Shown: positions 49,879 through 59,336, numbered from the stretch's first letter. The stretch is 64,000 nucleotides of DNA from Deinococcales bacterium (GCA_025352125.1 JANXTZ010000034.1:86383-150382), one strand, 5' to 3'. Made by a program: numbers and translations. Notes: a model not told the origin generated them from the letters alone.

Positions 49879-52800
49879 ATGACCTTGGTTCTGAATCATC
49901 ACAAATCGAATAGGATGGTCTTTATGCCAAGCGGCAGGGCAAATGATGACCTCCGAAGCGTCATCCCGAGAAAGTTGCGGTTTGAGTTGGAGCGCCCAAG
50001 GTTATTGGCGCAACTCGAGGCTACGAGCGATACGCAACTGATCGCTTTGATTGCGCCGTCTGGTTACGGCAAAACCACTTTGCTGGCGCAGTTTGCCAGA
50101 ACCGATGTACGCAAAGCAATCTGGCTCGAGCTAAGCGAAGACCACACCGACCCCGTGGTGTTGGCACATGCTTTGGTGGGCGCGTTGCGGATAACGCAGC
50201 CAAAATTGTCACTCGAGCATTGGTCGCAAGGCAGCCAAACCGCTTCGGCGGACATGTTGGCGCAGGTATTGGCGCGTGACCTCAACCGCAGCGATCAGAA
50301 CCTGGGTTTTTTCTTGGATGGGGTGCATCTGCTTGGGGTCGATGCAAGCCGTTGGCTCGAGGGTTTGCTGGGTTTGTTAAACGAAGGACATCGGTTTTTG
50401 ATTGCGGGTTACGACGCCGAGCACTTGCCACTCGCCAAGTTGGTGGCGCAGGGACAAGCACTGTTGTGGAGCACCCAAGATTTGGCGTTCACGATCAAAG
50501 AAACCAGAACGTACTTGCTCGAGCGCAACGTCGCCGACGATCCAGATGTGGTGCAATCTGCGCTCGAGGGCTGGGCGGCGGGGTTGGCGCTGGTGGCTTC
50601 GGGAATGTCGTTGCAGGTCAATCCGAGCGATTTGATGCTCGAGGCGCTGAAACGTCTGCCCCAAGCGGTGCAGGTTGCCTTGCCCGAAGCTGGCGTCTGT
50701 GAAATCTGGAACGAAGAGGCGGCGGCGCAACTTGGTTGCCGATTGCCTGCGGGTTGGTTGAACGTGGTGCGACAAACCGGTTTGCCGCTGACTCCGCTTG
50801 GGCATCAAACCTACAGACCGCTTCAGGTGATGCTCGAGGTGCTGCAAACCCAACTCAAACGCAACGTAGATCGTCATGCCGAATTGTCGTTGAAGGCTGG
50901 ACTCCAAGCCCAGGCGGTGGGCGACCCCATGCGGGCGCTAAAACATTACCGCAATGCTGGGTTAAACAGTCAGGCTTTGGATTTGGCGCTGGGCGTCGCG
51001 CCAATGTTGTTTGACCGCGCCGAGTTTCGGTTGCTCAGGCAGTTGCTCGAGTCGTTTGAAGCAGATCAGCTTCCAGCCAAATTGCAAGGTTTTTTGGGCA
51101 TTGCCCTGATCGAAACGGGCAAGGGAACGCACGGTGAGGTTTTGCTGCGTAAACTCCGTTCTGAGGGTCAAGCCGATACCCAGGTGCTGTACTGGCTGGG
51201 CAGGTTGGCGTATCACGAGGGGCAACTCGAGCGAACGCTTAAGCTGGCTGAAGACGGTTTGGCATTGCAAAACCCTGACGCCAATGTTTCTGGGTTGTTG
51301 CGGCTCAAAGCCCATGCCTTAATGGGTTTGAACCGTCAGCCCCAGGCGCTCGAGGTGATGCGAGAAGCCGTCGGCTGGGCAGAAAACCATGACAACTTGA
51401 GCGAACTGGGCAACAACCTCAGCAGTTTAAAATTGATTCAGTACCGTCTGGGGCAATGGTTTGATTGCGAAAAGTCGATCCTGCGGGCGATGGAGGTTTA
51501 CGAGGCGCTCGGCACACCTGTTCGGACGTTGCCACTCTTGATTGACCTGGCAAGTTTGCGTTACCTGCAAAACCGCGCTTCTGAGGCTTTCGCGCTGATC
51601 GAACAAGGTTTGGCACTGGCAACGCGCGAACAGAGCCGCTTGCTGCCGTATTTTCTCGAGCTTCGGGGCGATGTGTACTTCTGGCAACAAGAATTTGAAC
51701 TGGCAATTGCAGCGTATCAAAATACCATTTCAAGTGCTTTGGAGCTGGGCGATCAGGTTTTGGCGCAGATCATCGAACTCAAGCAAAGCGAAGCCCTCCG
51801 GCGGGCAAACCAAAACGCAAAAGCCTCAAACATCCTCGAGCGTCTGAGCCAGGAAGCCCAGTCGAACGCCGACCTTCGGGGTGTTTACGCATTTTATCAG
51901 GGCATTGCCAGTTTCTCGAGCAACGCTCTTGATGCGGCAAAGGAATATTTGAGCGAAGCGCTGGAGAAATCTGAAGAACACACCCACAGACCTCGCGCTC
52001 GAGCCTACCTGGCAGAAATTGCGCGGCAACAAAACACGCTCGAGTTTGAACAGGTGACAGCGTTGATCGCCAGCCTCGACGCCATGCCGCACGACAAAGT
52101 GTTGATGGTCGATGCCGAACCATTGAATGAATTGTTCGCAAATTGCATCGAACGCGGTTGGTTTTCCGAGCGGTTTGGTCGTTTTGTGGACCATGCGTCA
52201 ACTCAAGAGACGCCTGCAACCATCTCAGAAACGATCAAACCAGTCTTTGAACTCGAGATTCTGACCTTGGGCAAACTCCAAGTCAGTTTGAACGGCACAG
52301 CGATTCGGATTCCGTTTGCCAAAGCGGGCGAGTTGCTGATTTTTGTGGCGCTGCACGGCGCTTCAAGCCGCGAGGAAATCATGAACGCACTTTGGGATGG
52401 TTCAGATGAAAACCGTCATCACGAGTATTTTCGGGTCGCCGCGAGGCGTTTACGCGCCGCCCTGAGTGAGCACCCAGACGTGGGATTCAACGCGTTTCCA
52501 TTCGAGAACAAACGCTATTCGCTCGCGCCGCAACTCAGCCCAAAACTTGATTTTGGTCTGGCACAACACGCCCTCGAGTCGGGCGGCATAGAGCGATTAC
52601 ACGCCGCACTCGAGGTCTACAATGGCGAATTTTTGCCTGGAGTCAACACCGAATGGGTTGCCGCCCTTCGCACCCGTATCCTCGAGCAAACCGTTGCCGC
52701 CGCCGCGACCCTGGGCGAGCAACTCGAGCAGACCGAACCGCGCGAGGCGCTGAAAATATACCGCCGCGCCATCGAACTCGAGCCGCTGTCTGAAGTCAGT

Positions 52801-52959
52801 CATCTGGGTTTGATCCGTGTACATTTGGCGCTCGGTGGCGTGGCGGCGGCAAACCAAGCCTACGGCGCGTATGCCCGGATGCTGTCTGAAGAGTTTGGCT
52901 TGCAACCCAGCGATTCGTTGCGGCAAAGTCTGGAAAGGTTGGGGTTGCGCATGGTTTGA
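49879..52959 (+). CDS. MalT-like ATPase / TPR regulator with C-terminal BTAD domain
   Basis: LIALIAPSGYGKTTLLAQFARTDVRKAIWLELSEDHTDPVVLAHAL; C-terminal LEILTLGKLQVSLNGTAIRIPFAKAGELLIFVAL plus BTAD. Confidence 0.88.
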   Translation: MTLVLNHHKSNRMVFMPSGRANDDLRSVIPRKLRFELERPRLLAQLEATSDTQLIALIAPSGYGKTTLLAQFARTDVRKAIWLELSEDHTDPVVLAHALVGALRITQPKLSLEHWSQGSQTASADMLAQVLARDLNRSDQNLGFFLDGVHLLGVDASRWLEGLLGLLNEGHRFLIAGYDAEHLPLAKLVAQGQALLWSTQDLAFTIKETRTYLLERNVADDPDVVQSALEGWAAGLALVASGMSLQVNPSDLMLEALKRLPQAVQVALPEAGVCEIWNEEAAAQLGCRLPAGWLNVVRQTGLPLTPLGHQTYRPLQVMLEVLQTQLKRNVDRHAELSLKAGLQAQAVGDPMRALKHYRNAGLNSQALDLALGVAPMLFDRAEFRLLRQLLESFEADQLPAKLQGFLGIALIETGKGTHGEVLLRKLRSEGQADTQVLYWLGRLAYHEGQLERTLKLAEDGLALQNPDANVSGLLRLKAHALMGLNRQPQALEVMREAVGWAENHDNLSELGNNLSSLKLIQYRLGQWFDCEKSILRAMEVYEALGTPVRTLPLLIDLASLRYLQNRASEAFALIEQGLALATREQSRLLPYFLELRGDVYFWQQEFELAIAAYQNTISSALELGDQVLAQIIELKQSEALRRANQNAKASNILERLSQEAQSNADLRGVYAFYQGIASFSSNALDAAKEYLSEALEKSEEHTHRPRARAYLAEIARQQNTLEFEQVTALIASLDAMPHDKVLMVDAEPLNELFANCIERGWFSERFGRFVDHASTQETPATISETIKPVFELEILTLGKLQVSLNGTAIRIPFAKAGELLIFVALHGASSREEIMNALWDGSDENRHHEYFRVAARRLRAALSEHPDVGFNAFPFENKRYSLAPQLSPKLDFGLAQHALESGGIERLHAALEVYNGEFLPGVNTEWVAALRTRILEQTVAAAATLGEQLEQTEPREALKIYRRAIELEPLSEVSHLGLIRVHLALGGVAAANQAYGAYARMLSEEFGLQPSDSLRQSLERLGLRMV

Positions 52960-53043
52960 ACGTTTCCCAGTTTTTTCCCACCCCAAATTGTAAGCTTTTG
53001 GCATCAAGGCATAAGGCAATCTCGAGTCACTTAGGAGAAAATT

Positions 53044-53232
53044 ATGAAGATGTTGATACGCTGGATTTCAATGATCGCAACGATACTTGCCATTTCATCG
53101 CTGGGTGCAGTATTTGCCGCACCAAGAAGCACGATTGTCAGTCCCACAACGCCATTTGTTCAACTGCCGCCACCTCCACCGCCAATTCCAAGTTCCCACT
53201 GCCGAACCTCTGCACCCTGCACTCAACCATAA
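53044..53232 (+). CDS. Small secreted proline-rich peptide with two Cys
   Basis: MKMLIRWISMIATILAISSLGAVFAAPRSTIVSPTTPFVQLPPPPPPIPSSHCRTSAPCTQP; upstream AGGAG; followed by a terminator. Confidence 0.6.
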   Translation: MKMLIRWISMIATILAISSLGAVFAAPRSTIVSPTTPFVQLPPPPPPIPSSHCRTSAPCTQP

Positions 53233-53258
53233 AACCAAAAACCTAACCTTAAGCACCC

Positions 53259-53287
53259 AACTGCCAAGACCCTTGGCAGTTTTTTTG
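53259..53287 (+). terminator. Rho-independent terminator
   Basis: AACTGCCAAG-acc-CTTGGCAGTTTTTTT. Confidence 0.9.
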
Positions 53288-53496
53288 TCCCTCGAGTCTT
53301 CCCCAGCACGTTTGCACGTTTCAGGCGGGCTGCCAAATGGTTTCCCAGCCTTTTCCCTGCCCAATCCCAGCCACCATTGCATCATGACCCGAGCTTAAGC
53401 AAAGCAGTGCAGTCCGAACAAAAATTTGAGCGACAGGTTTGGTGATGATTCGGGTTTGACGTCCAACACATCCTCGAGCCGAAAAAGGAGTAGGTC

Positions 53497-55281
53497 ATGA
53501 ATTTAAGAAATTGGATCATCGGCAGTTTTGGGCTTGGCATCGCCCTGTCTTTCGCGGCGTGCTCGCAAACGCCCGTCACACCCGAAATCCCCTCGCAGGT
53601 ACAATCCATTACGGTCGGCAAGCAAGTTTTTCGTTACGAGATCGAAAACGGTCTTGCCATGTACCAGGGCGATATTGTCCTTGGCACAAGCGAACAACTC
53701 GAGAACCTCAAACGAAACCAGCGCAGCGTTTTCCACGATCAAGACTGCAACTGGTTGTACTGCTCGGACAACGATTACCGTTGGAAAAATGGTGAAATCC
53801 CGTTCCTGATTGACTCGAGTGTCACCAGCTTGGGCAACACCCACATTCAGGAGGCTATTGCTGAGTGGACTGCCAGAACCCGAATTCGTTTTGTCCCGCG
53901 AACCACCCAGGGCGATTATGTGGTCTTCAAAAAAGGCAGTTCGGCGGGCGCGTGTTCCTCGCAGGTGGGTCGTCAGGGAGGGTCGCAAGACATCAATTTA
54001 ACGCCCAGCGGCGATTGCTCTCGAGGGGCGCTGGTTCACGAGATTGGTCACGCGGTCGGTTTATGGCACGAGCAAAGCCGTTCTGACCGAAACACACACA
54101 TCAAGATTCTCTCCCAAAACATTGAATCTGGTCGAGAGCACAACTTTGACACACAAGTCGATGATGGTCTGGACATTGGAGGCTACGATTACGCCTCGAT
54201 CATGCACTACGGCGCGAATGACTTTAGCAAAAATGGTCTACCAACCATTGAAACCATTCCGGCGGGAATTCCCATCGGTCAACGCAGCGGTCTGAGCGCG
54301 GGCGACATCGCATCAGTCCAATGGTTGTATTCACAAAACATGGTCATCTCTGACGGCGCGGCAGGCAACTGGCGCAGCTTTGGAAATTCGCCAATCAAAA
54401 CCAGCGACATGGCGATAGGTGATTTCAACGGCGACGGACGCAGCGATTTGTTTTATGCCGATTCGGTCAACTGCGTTTGGTACGTTTCCTATACGCAACT
54501 CAGCAGCCCTGTGCTTCAACCAATTCCTCCGGTAGCCGCTCAAACCAAGTCTCAAGTCAACCCACAAGCCAATTTTAAACTTCCCCTTTTCGGCACAAGT
54601 TCCTTTGGACCCTGGACGGTTCTCAGTGCGGGCAAATGCGAGAGCCTCGGCAGCCTGCGGTTCGGCGATTTCGACGGTGACCGCAAGACCGATGTCTTTG
54701 TCACCAGTGGCGGACACTGGTACACCTCCAAGGGCGGCGTGGATTGGTGGGTGCTGATCAACGACTCGAGCTATCCATTGTCCCAATTAGCCTTTGGTGA
54801 TTTCAATGGCGACCACAAAACCGACATATTCTATGGCAACGGCAGTGGTTGGTTCATCACATACAGCGGTTTGGGAAATTGGCAACTCGCTGGATACTCA
54901 ACCCTAAAAGTACCCGATTTGGCGTTTGGTGACTTCAACGGTGATGGCAAAACCGATCTCTTTTACAGCAATGGAAGTATATGGCAAACCACGTTAAGCC
55001 AAGGCACTTGGCTTGGTCCGTGGACGCAGATCAACACCTCGAGTTTCAAGTCTTCGGAAGTGAAAATTGGTGATTTGAACGCCGACCGCATCGCCGATGT
55101 CTACCGTTCCGACGGCGACGGCTGGAAGGTTTCTTACGGTGGAACGGGGCTTTGGCAGGCATTGCCGAGTCAATTGAAGGTCGCGCCGTACACCAAGATC
55201 ACAGGCTTTTTCTTTGGCGATTTTGACGGCAATGGCGTCTCGGACGTGTTCGGCACGTTGGCATGGAAAGGTTCTTACTGA
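53497..55281 (+). CDS. Lipoprotein astacin-like (M12A) metalloprotease with FG-GAP/VCBS-type repeats
   Basis: LSFAACSQTP lipobox; HEIGHAVGLWHEQSRSDR; YDYASIMHYGAN; six DFNGDGxxDLFY-like repeats. Confidence 0.92.
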   Translation: MNLRNWIIGSFGLGIALSFAACSQTPVTPEIPSQVQSITVGKQVFRYEIENGLAMYQGDIVLGTSEQLENLKRNQRSVFHDQDCNWLYCSDNDYRWKNGEIPFLIDSSVTSLGNTHIQEAIAEWTARTRIRFVPRTTQGDYVVFKKGSSAGACSSQVGRQGGSQDINLTPSGDCSRGALVHEIGHAVGLWHEQSRSDRNTHIKILSQNIESGREHNFDTQVDDGLDIGGYDYASIMHYGANDFSKNGLPTIETIPAGIPIGQRSGLSAGDIASVQWLYSQNMVISDGAAGNWRSFGNSPIKTSDMAIGDFNGDGRSDLFYADSVNCVWYVSYTQLSSPVLQPIPPVAAQTKSQVNPQANFKLPLFGTSSFGPWTVLSAGKCESLGSLRFGDFDGDRKTDVFVTSGGHWYTSKGGVDWWVLINDSSYPLSQLAFGDFNGDHKTDIFYGNGSGWFITYSGLGNWQLAGYSTLKVPDLAFGDFNGDGKTDLFYSNGSIWQTTLSQGTWLGPWTQINTSSFKSSEVKIGDLNADRIADVYRSDGDGWKVSYGGTGLWQALPSQLKVAPYTKITGFFFGDFDGNGVSDVFGTLAWKGSY

Positions 55282-55489
55282 TTGCCAAGGCGTGGTTTGT
55301 GAAGGTTTCTCGAGTCCAAACCGTTCAACACTCAGGCTCAAAGCGGACTTTGGTGATCGGCAAGACCCTCACAGCCTAAGTCCATCTTGAACACGCCAAG
55401 AGCCAAAGGAGGTGATCGCCAGACCATAAATCCTCGAGCCAGGTTCGATATTCGGCAATTCGCAGCTTGAACCCATGCAAGGGGTGAAT

Positions 55490-55645
55490 ATGAAAAGCCT
55501 GACCAAAAGAATTTTGATTGTTCTGCTGACCATCACATGCTGTATGCAGGTTGACGCCTTTGCAAAGCCAAAAGCCTGTGGTGATATTTGTCCACCCAAA
55601 CCAGACCCCTGTGAAGGACTCACGCATCACTTTGCTTGCCCATAG
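55490..55645 (+). CDS. Small secreted Cys-rich peptide (51 aa, not in ORF track)
   Basis: Manual translation MKSLTKRILIVLLTITCCMQVDAFAKPKACGDICPPKPDPCEGLTHHFACP*; signal-peptide-like N-terminus, AAGGGG upstream. Confidence 0.6.
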   Translation: MKSLTKRILIVLLTITCCMQVDAFAKPKACGDICPPKPDPCEGLTHHFACP

Positions 55646-55724
55646 GTCAATCCGATTGAAGCCAAATTCAAGGTTGCAATCTCTTCACAGCGTCAAGTGC
55701 GTCCCCGCCCACTGAAATCATTTC

Positions 55725-55758
55725 CTCGAGCGACCCTGAAATTCCGAGGTCGCTCGAG
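55725..55758 (+). promoter_or_regulatory. Strong hairpin just upstream of the sdpC-like RBS
   Basis: Perfect 11-bp arms CTCGAGCGACC / GGTCGCTCGAG with a 12-nt loop. Confidence 0.65.
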
Positions 55759-55772
55759 AGAGGAGCACCACC

Positions 55773-56435
55773 ATGAAATCAATCTTTCAACCTGTCGTTT
55801 TTGTTCTCGGACTTGCGTTTGCCATGACCTCTTGCGGCTCAAACCCTGTAACTGAGGGCTTAACGCCCGAAACAAGCCAAGCCGCGCTCCTGAAAGACCC
55901 CAACCTGGACGGGAAAGCCATTTTTCGGGGGATCGCCTTTGGTGAACAAACCCTTGGTCAGTTGCTGCCCGAAGTTTGGCGCGGCGGTCTGAGTATTCAC
56001 GATCTCGCCCAGACCAAAGCCGACCGCGACTCGAGCCTCGAGACTGCCAATGCCTTCGTGTTGAAGATCGAGCGTTTTGACCCAAGGTTTTTCTCTATGC
56101 TCTCCAAATCCATGCGAAGCGGGAATCCATTACTGGTCGAGGCGGCACTCGGGCAAGTCAGCAAGACACTCGAGCAGATGTTCCCACCGGAAGTTGACCC
56201 GTTACCCAAAGGCAATGTCGCTTTGAGCTTATTCATTTACAAGAACAAATTTATTTACAAGAATAAAGCTGTTGCGACAGACAGGTATGTCAAGCCTTAT
56301 AAATACATCAGTGTTGTTAACACTGCCCTGAATCAAGAGGACAGTCCATTAAGCCAACTCTTGAACGATAACAAATTGATGTCTTTGCAGCAAGAAACCC
56401 TGATCGCCAACCTGACAAAACGACTGGCAATTTAA
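55773..56435 (+). CDS. SdpC-family (sporulation-delaying-protein-like) toxin precursor, lipoprotein
   Basis: AMTSCGS lipobox; LDGKAIFRGIAFGEQTLGQLLPEVWRGG resembles the conserved SdpC N-terminal region; directly followed by SdpA- and SdpB-like genes. Confidence 0.72.
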   Translation: MKSIFQPVVFVLGLAFAMTSCGSNPVTEGLTPETSQAALLKDPNLDGKAIFRGIAFGEQTLGQLLPEVWRGGLSIHDLAQTKADRDSSLETANAFVLKIERFDPRFFSMLSKSMRSGNPLLVEAALGQVSKTLEQMFPPEVDPLPKGNVALSLFIYKNKFIYKNKAVATDRYVKPYKYISVVNTALNQEDSPLSQLLNDNKLMSLQQETLIANLTKRLAI

Positions 56436-56512
56436 GTAGCGGTCAATTCTTCTCGAGCCGAAAGGGGATTGTGCAAAAGCACAGTCCCTTTGGAAAGGTT
56501 GACGTGAGAGCA

Positions 56513-57088
56513 ATGTTGATCAAATTTGGAAGACTCAATTTACAATCTTCCACCAACCTGGGTGTACTGGCACTGGTTCATCTGGGCTTGCTTGCCACCA
56601 TTGCCATCACCGCAGCCGTCGCGGCAATGCCCTTCAACACCCTCAATCTGACAGACGATGCGCGAAACACGGTCATGAGCTTGATGCCCGAAGGTTGGGG
56701 ATTTTTTACCAAAAGCCCACGCGACCCAGAAATGCAGGTGGCTGTTTTACAGGGTGGCAGGTTGATTAAGCTCAACATCGTCTCGAGTTTCCAAGCCAAG
56801 TACGCTTTTGGTTTTGACCGCCTGTCCAGAGCGCAAGGTTTCGAGATTGACGGTTTGCTGAGTCAATTGAAAACCTCGAGTTTGTGGCACGGTTGCCAGC
56901 AAGAGGTTTCGGTTTGCGCTCAGAATTTGACTGTGCAAAAACAGATTGTCAATGCGGTGCAGTTGCCAACATTGTGTGGCGACTTGGTGCTGTTTGAACG
57001 CCGCCCAATCCCCTGGGCGTACCGCGAGAGCAAACCAGTCATGCCCTCAAGATTGACCCGGGTGGAGGTCGTATGCTCTCACGATTAG
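56513..57088 (+). CDS. SdpA-family antimicrobial peptide system protein
   Basis: SLMPEGWGFFTKSPRDPEMQVAVLQGGRLIK...FGFDRLSRAQGFEIDGLLSQL; N-terminal TM. Confidence 0.8.
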   Translation: MLIKFGRLNLQSSTNLGVLALVHLGLLATIAITAAVAAMPFNTLNLTDDARNTVMSLMPEGWGFFTKSPRDPEMQVAVLQGGRLIKLNIVSSFQAKYAFGFDRLSRAQGFEIDGLLSQLKTSSLWHGCQQEVSVCAQNLTVQKQIVNAVQLPTLCGDLVLFERRPIPWAYRESKPVMPSRLTRVEVVCSHD

Positions 57089-58392
57089 GCAAGCAGATTC
57101 TCAGTAAACCCCAGAGCCAAATTTGGACGGTGCTGCTTGGCGTGGCACGCAGCCTGCTGGCGCTCGCCACAGGTTTGACCTTGTTGTTCACCGACACCCA
57201 AACACTGTTCTCGGGCAACCCGAACTTGATGGACAAAAGCCTGTGCTCTGGAATTGATGCCGCAAATTTATTTTGTCTTGTGCCAAGCAGCCAATTGCAT
57301 CTGGCACACCTTTTTGCGTTGCTTGGGCTGGCACTGGTCGCCTCGGGCTGGCGACCACGCTGGACTGGAATACTGCACTGGTGGATCGCCTGGAGTTACC
57401 ACCAAGCAGGTACGTTCGTTGATGGCGGCGATCAGGTCAACATGATCCTGACCCTGCTGCTTGTTCCCGTGACCCTGACCGACCCTCGAGCCTGGCACTG
57501 GCAACGCGCTGCCAGCCAAAAGCATGACCTCGAGCGTCCCATTGCCAAACTCATCGCCCTTGGTTGGTTGTCGTTCATTCGCTTGCAGGTGGGGGTGATT
57601 TACTTTCATGCCGCCACCGCAAAATTTGGCGTTCCGGAATGGCTGAACGGCACAGCCGTGTATTACTGGTTCGGCAGTTCCACCCTGGGAATGCCAGATT
57701 GGTTGCATCCCATTCTCGATCCAATGCTCAACTCTGCCGCCTGGGTGCTCGCCATCACCTGGGGAACGATGCTGCTCGAGATTGGGCTGGTGCTGGGCTT
57801 GCTTGCCGACACAGGTTACCGCCGCAACTTGTTGAAACTGGGCTTGGTCTTTCACGCGGGCATTGCGGTGGTGTTCAGCCTCAGCAGTTTCATGCTTGCG
57901 ATGGACGCCGCACTGTTGCTCTATTTGGGCGATCCAAACTGGAAATTCAGGCTGCCGAATTGGTGGCGTCAAAGTATTCTTACCCCAACCTTTGAACCCT
58001 CGAACCAACGCGCCGTCTTTATTTTTGATGGACGCTGCGGCTTTTGCACCCGCGTCGCCCACAGCCTCGAGCGCCTGGACCAGCACAACCGTTTGCACAC
58101 AAGGGCATGGCAAGAACCCGATATCCTCGAGCGTTACGGGTTAAGCCAGCAAGAGGTCAAAGATGCAGCTTGGTTGCTGCTCGGAAACCGTCGGTTGCGC
58201 GGTGCCGCCGCGATCAACGCCGCACTTGCGCTGAGCACGGGGATTGGGCTGGCGTGGTGGTTTTACTCGCTGCCAGGAATACGCCAACTTCAGGACGGCG
58301 TGTACGGCTGGGTTGCAAATCACCGTCACTGTTTAAAAGGTGTCACGCCGCGCTGCAAAGAACCGATGGTGGAATGCAATGCCGCAGATTGA
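57073..58392 (+). CDS. SdpB/HTTM-like membrane protein fused to a C-terminal DCC (DUF393) thiol-disulfide oxidoreductase-like domain
   Basis: Multi-TM HTTM-like region (SFIRLQVGVIYFHAATAKFGVPEWLNGTAVYYWF) then VFIFDGRCGFCTRVAHSLERLDQHNRLHTRAWQ; overlaps SdpA-like gene by 16 bp. Confidence 0.82.
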   Translation: MLSRLGKQILSKPQSQIWTVLLGVARSLLALATGLTLLFTDTQTLFSGNPNLMDKSLCSGIDAANLFCLVPSSQLHLAHLFALLGLALVASGWRPRWTGILHWWIAWSYHQAGTFVDGGDQVNMILTLLLVPVTLTDPRAWHWQRAASQKHDLERPIAKLIALGWLSFIRLQVGVIYFHAATAKFGVPEWLNGTAVYYWFGSSTLGMPDWLHPILDPMLNSAAWVLAITWGTMLLEIGLVLGLLADTGYRRNLLKLGLVFHAGIAVVFSLSSFMLAMDAALLLYLGDPNWKFRLPNWWRQSILTPTFEPSNQRAVFIFDGRCGFCTRVAHSLERLDQHNRLHTRAWQEPDILERYGLSQQEVKDAAWLLLGNRRLRGAAAINAALALSTGIGLAWWFYSLPGIRQLQDGVYGWVANHRHCLKGVTPRCKEPMVECNAAD

Positions 58393-58469
58393 AACGCTGC
58401 GCTCGAGATCATGAGTGAAATGAATGTGAGAAGTCTTTTCAGCGCCCATCAATCGGTCATACTGTTCTG

Positions 58470-59291
58470 GTGAAACCCTCCTTGCTTGCCGTGTTCGCCC
58501 ACCCTGACGATGAAGCCTTCTCGAGTGGCGGCACGCTGGCGCATTACGCCAAGCTGGGCGTGGACGTGACTTTAATCAGTTCGACCCGTGGTGAGGCTGG
58601 CAAAGTCACCGATCCGATCTTGGGCGAGGTCAAAGATGTTGGCGCACTGCGCGAACTCGAGTTGCAAAACGCCTGCAAAGAACTTGGCATCAACCCACCC
58701 ATTTTTTTGGGGTATCACGACTCTGGACGGCTCGAGCGACTGCGCAAAGACGATCCCCTGGCGAGCATCAACGCCGACCCGCTCGAGATCGAACAAAAAA
58801 TTCGGGAGGTGATTGCGAAAGTCAAACCGCAGGTGATGCTGACTTTCGACCCGCACGGCGGCTACGGTCATCCAGACCATCTGGTGATTCACAGCGCGAC
58901 GCTGGCGGCGTTTTTCTCGAGTGGCGATTTTGAGGCTGCGCCGCAACGCTTGTTTTACACGGCAATGCCGACCGAAATTGCCCGCATGATGTTTGCCTCG
59001 GGCGCCAGTCCAACTCCAGGACTCGACCCAGAATTGTACGGCGTCTCGAGGTCAACAATTGCGTTTGGTCACGACATTTCAGCGTATTTGGATCAGAAAA
59101 TGGCGGCGCTCAAAGCCCACGCCTCACAGGTGGGTCCGACCTCCCGCATGGGGCAGATGCCCGAGGAGCAACGCGTCAACATGCAAAAACGCATGGGTTT
59201 TGAAAATTTCAGTCTGGGTGGGACTCGCGGGGTTATCTCGAGTTACCCATTAAATGGGTTTTTTGATGGACTTGGCTTGGGCGTGATTTAA
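58470..59291 (+). CDS. PIG-L/LmbE-family deacetylase
   Basis: VFAHPDDEAFSSGGTLAHYAKLGVDVTLISSTRGEAG; GHPDHLVIH. Confidence 0.92.
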   Translation: MKPSLLAVFAHPDDEAFSSGGTLAHYAKLGVDVTLISSTRGEAGKVTDPILGEVKDVGALRELELQNACKELGINPPIFLGYHDSGRLERLRKDDPLASINADPLEIEQKIREVIAKVKPQVMLTFDPHGGYGHPDHLVIHSATLAAFFSSGDFEAAPQRLFYTAMPTEIARMMFASGASPTPGLDPELYGVSRSTIAFGHDISAYLDQKMAALKAHASQVGPTSRMGQMPEEQRVNMQKRMGFENFSLGGTRGVISSYPLNGFFDGLGLGVI

Positions 59292-59336
59292 GCCCTTTGG
59301 TTGCCCCCAAAGTGCCTGACGGGTTAGGGTGAATGC

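Noticed and set aside
57268-58113. 281-aa minus-strand ORF opposite the SdpB-like gene
   Set aside because: Antisense of a domain-supported gene; no coding evidence.
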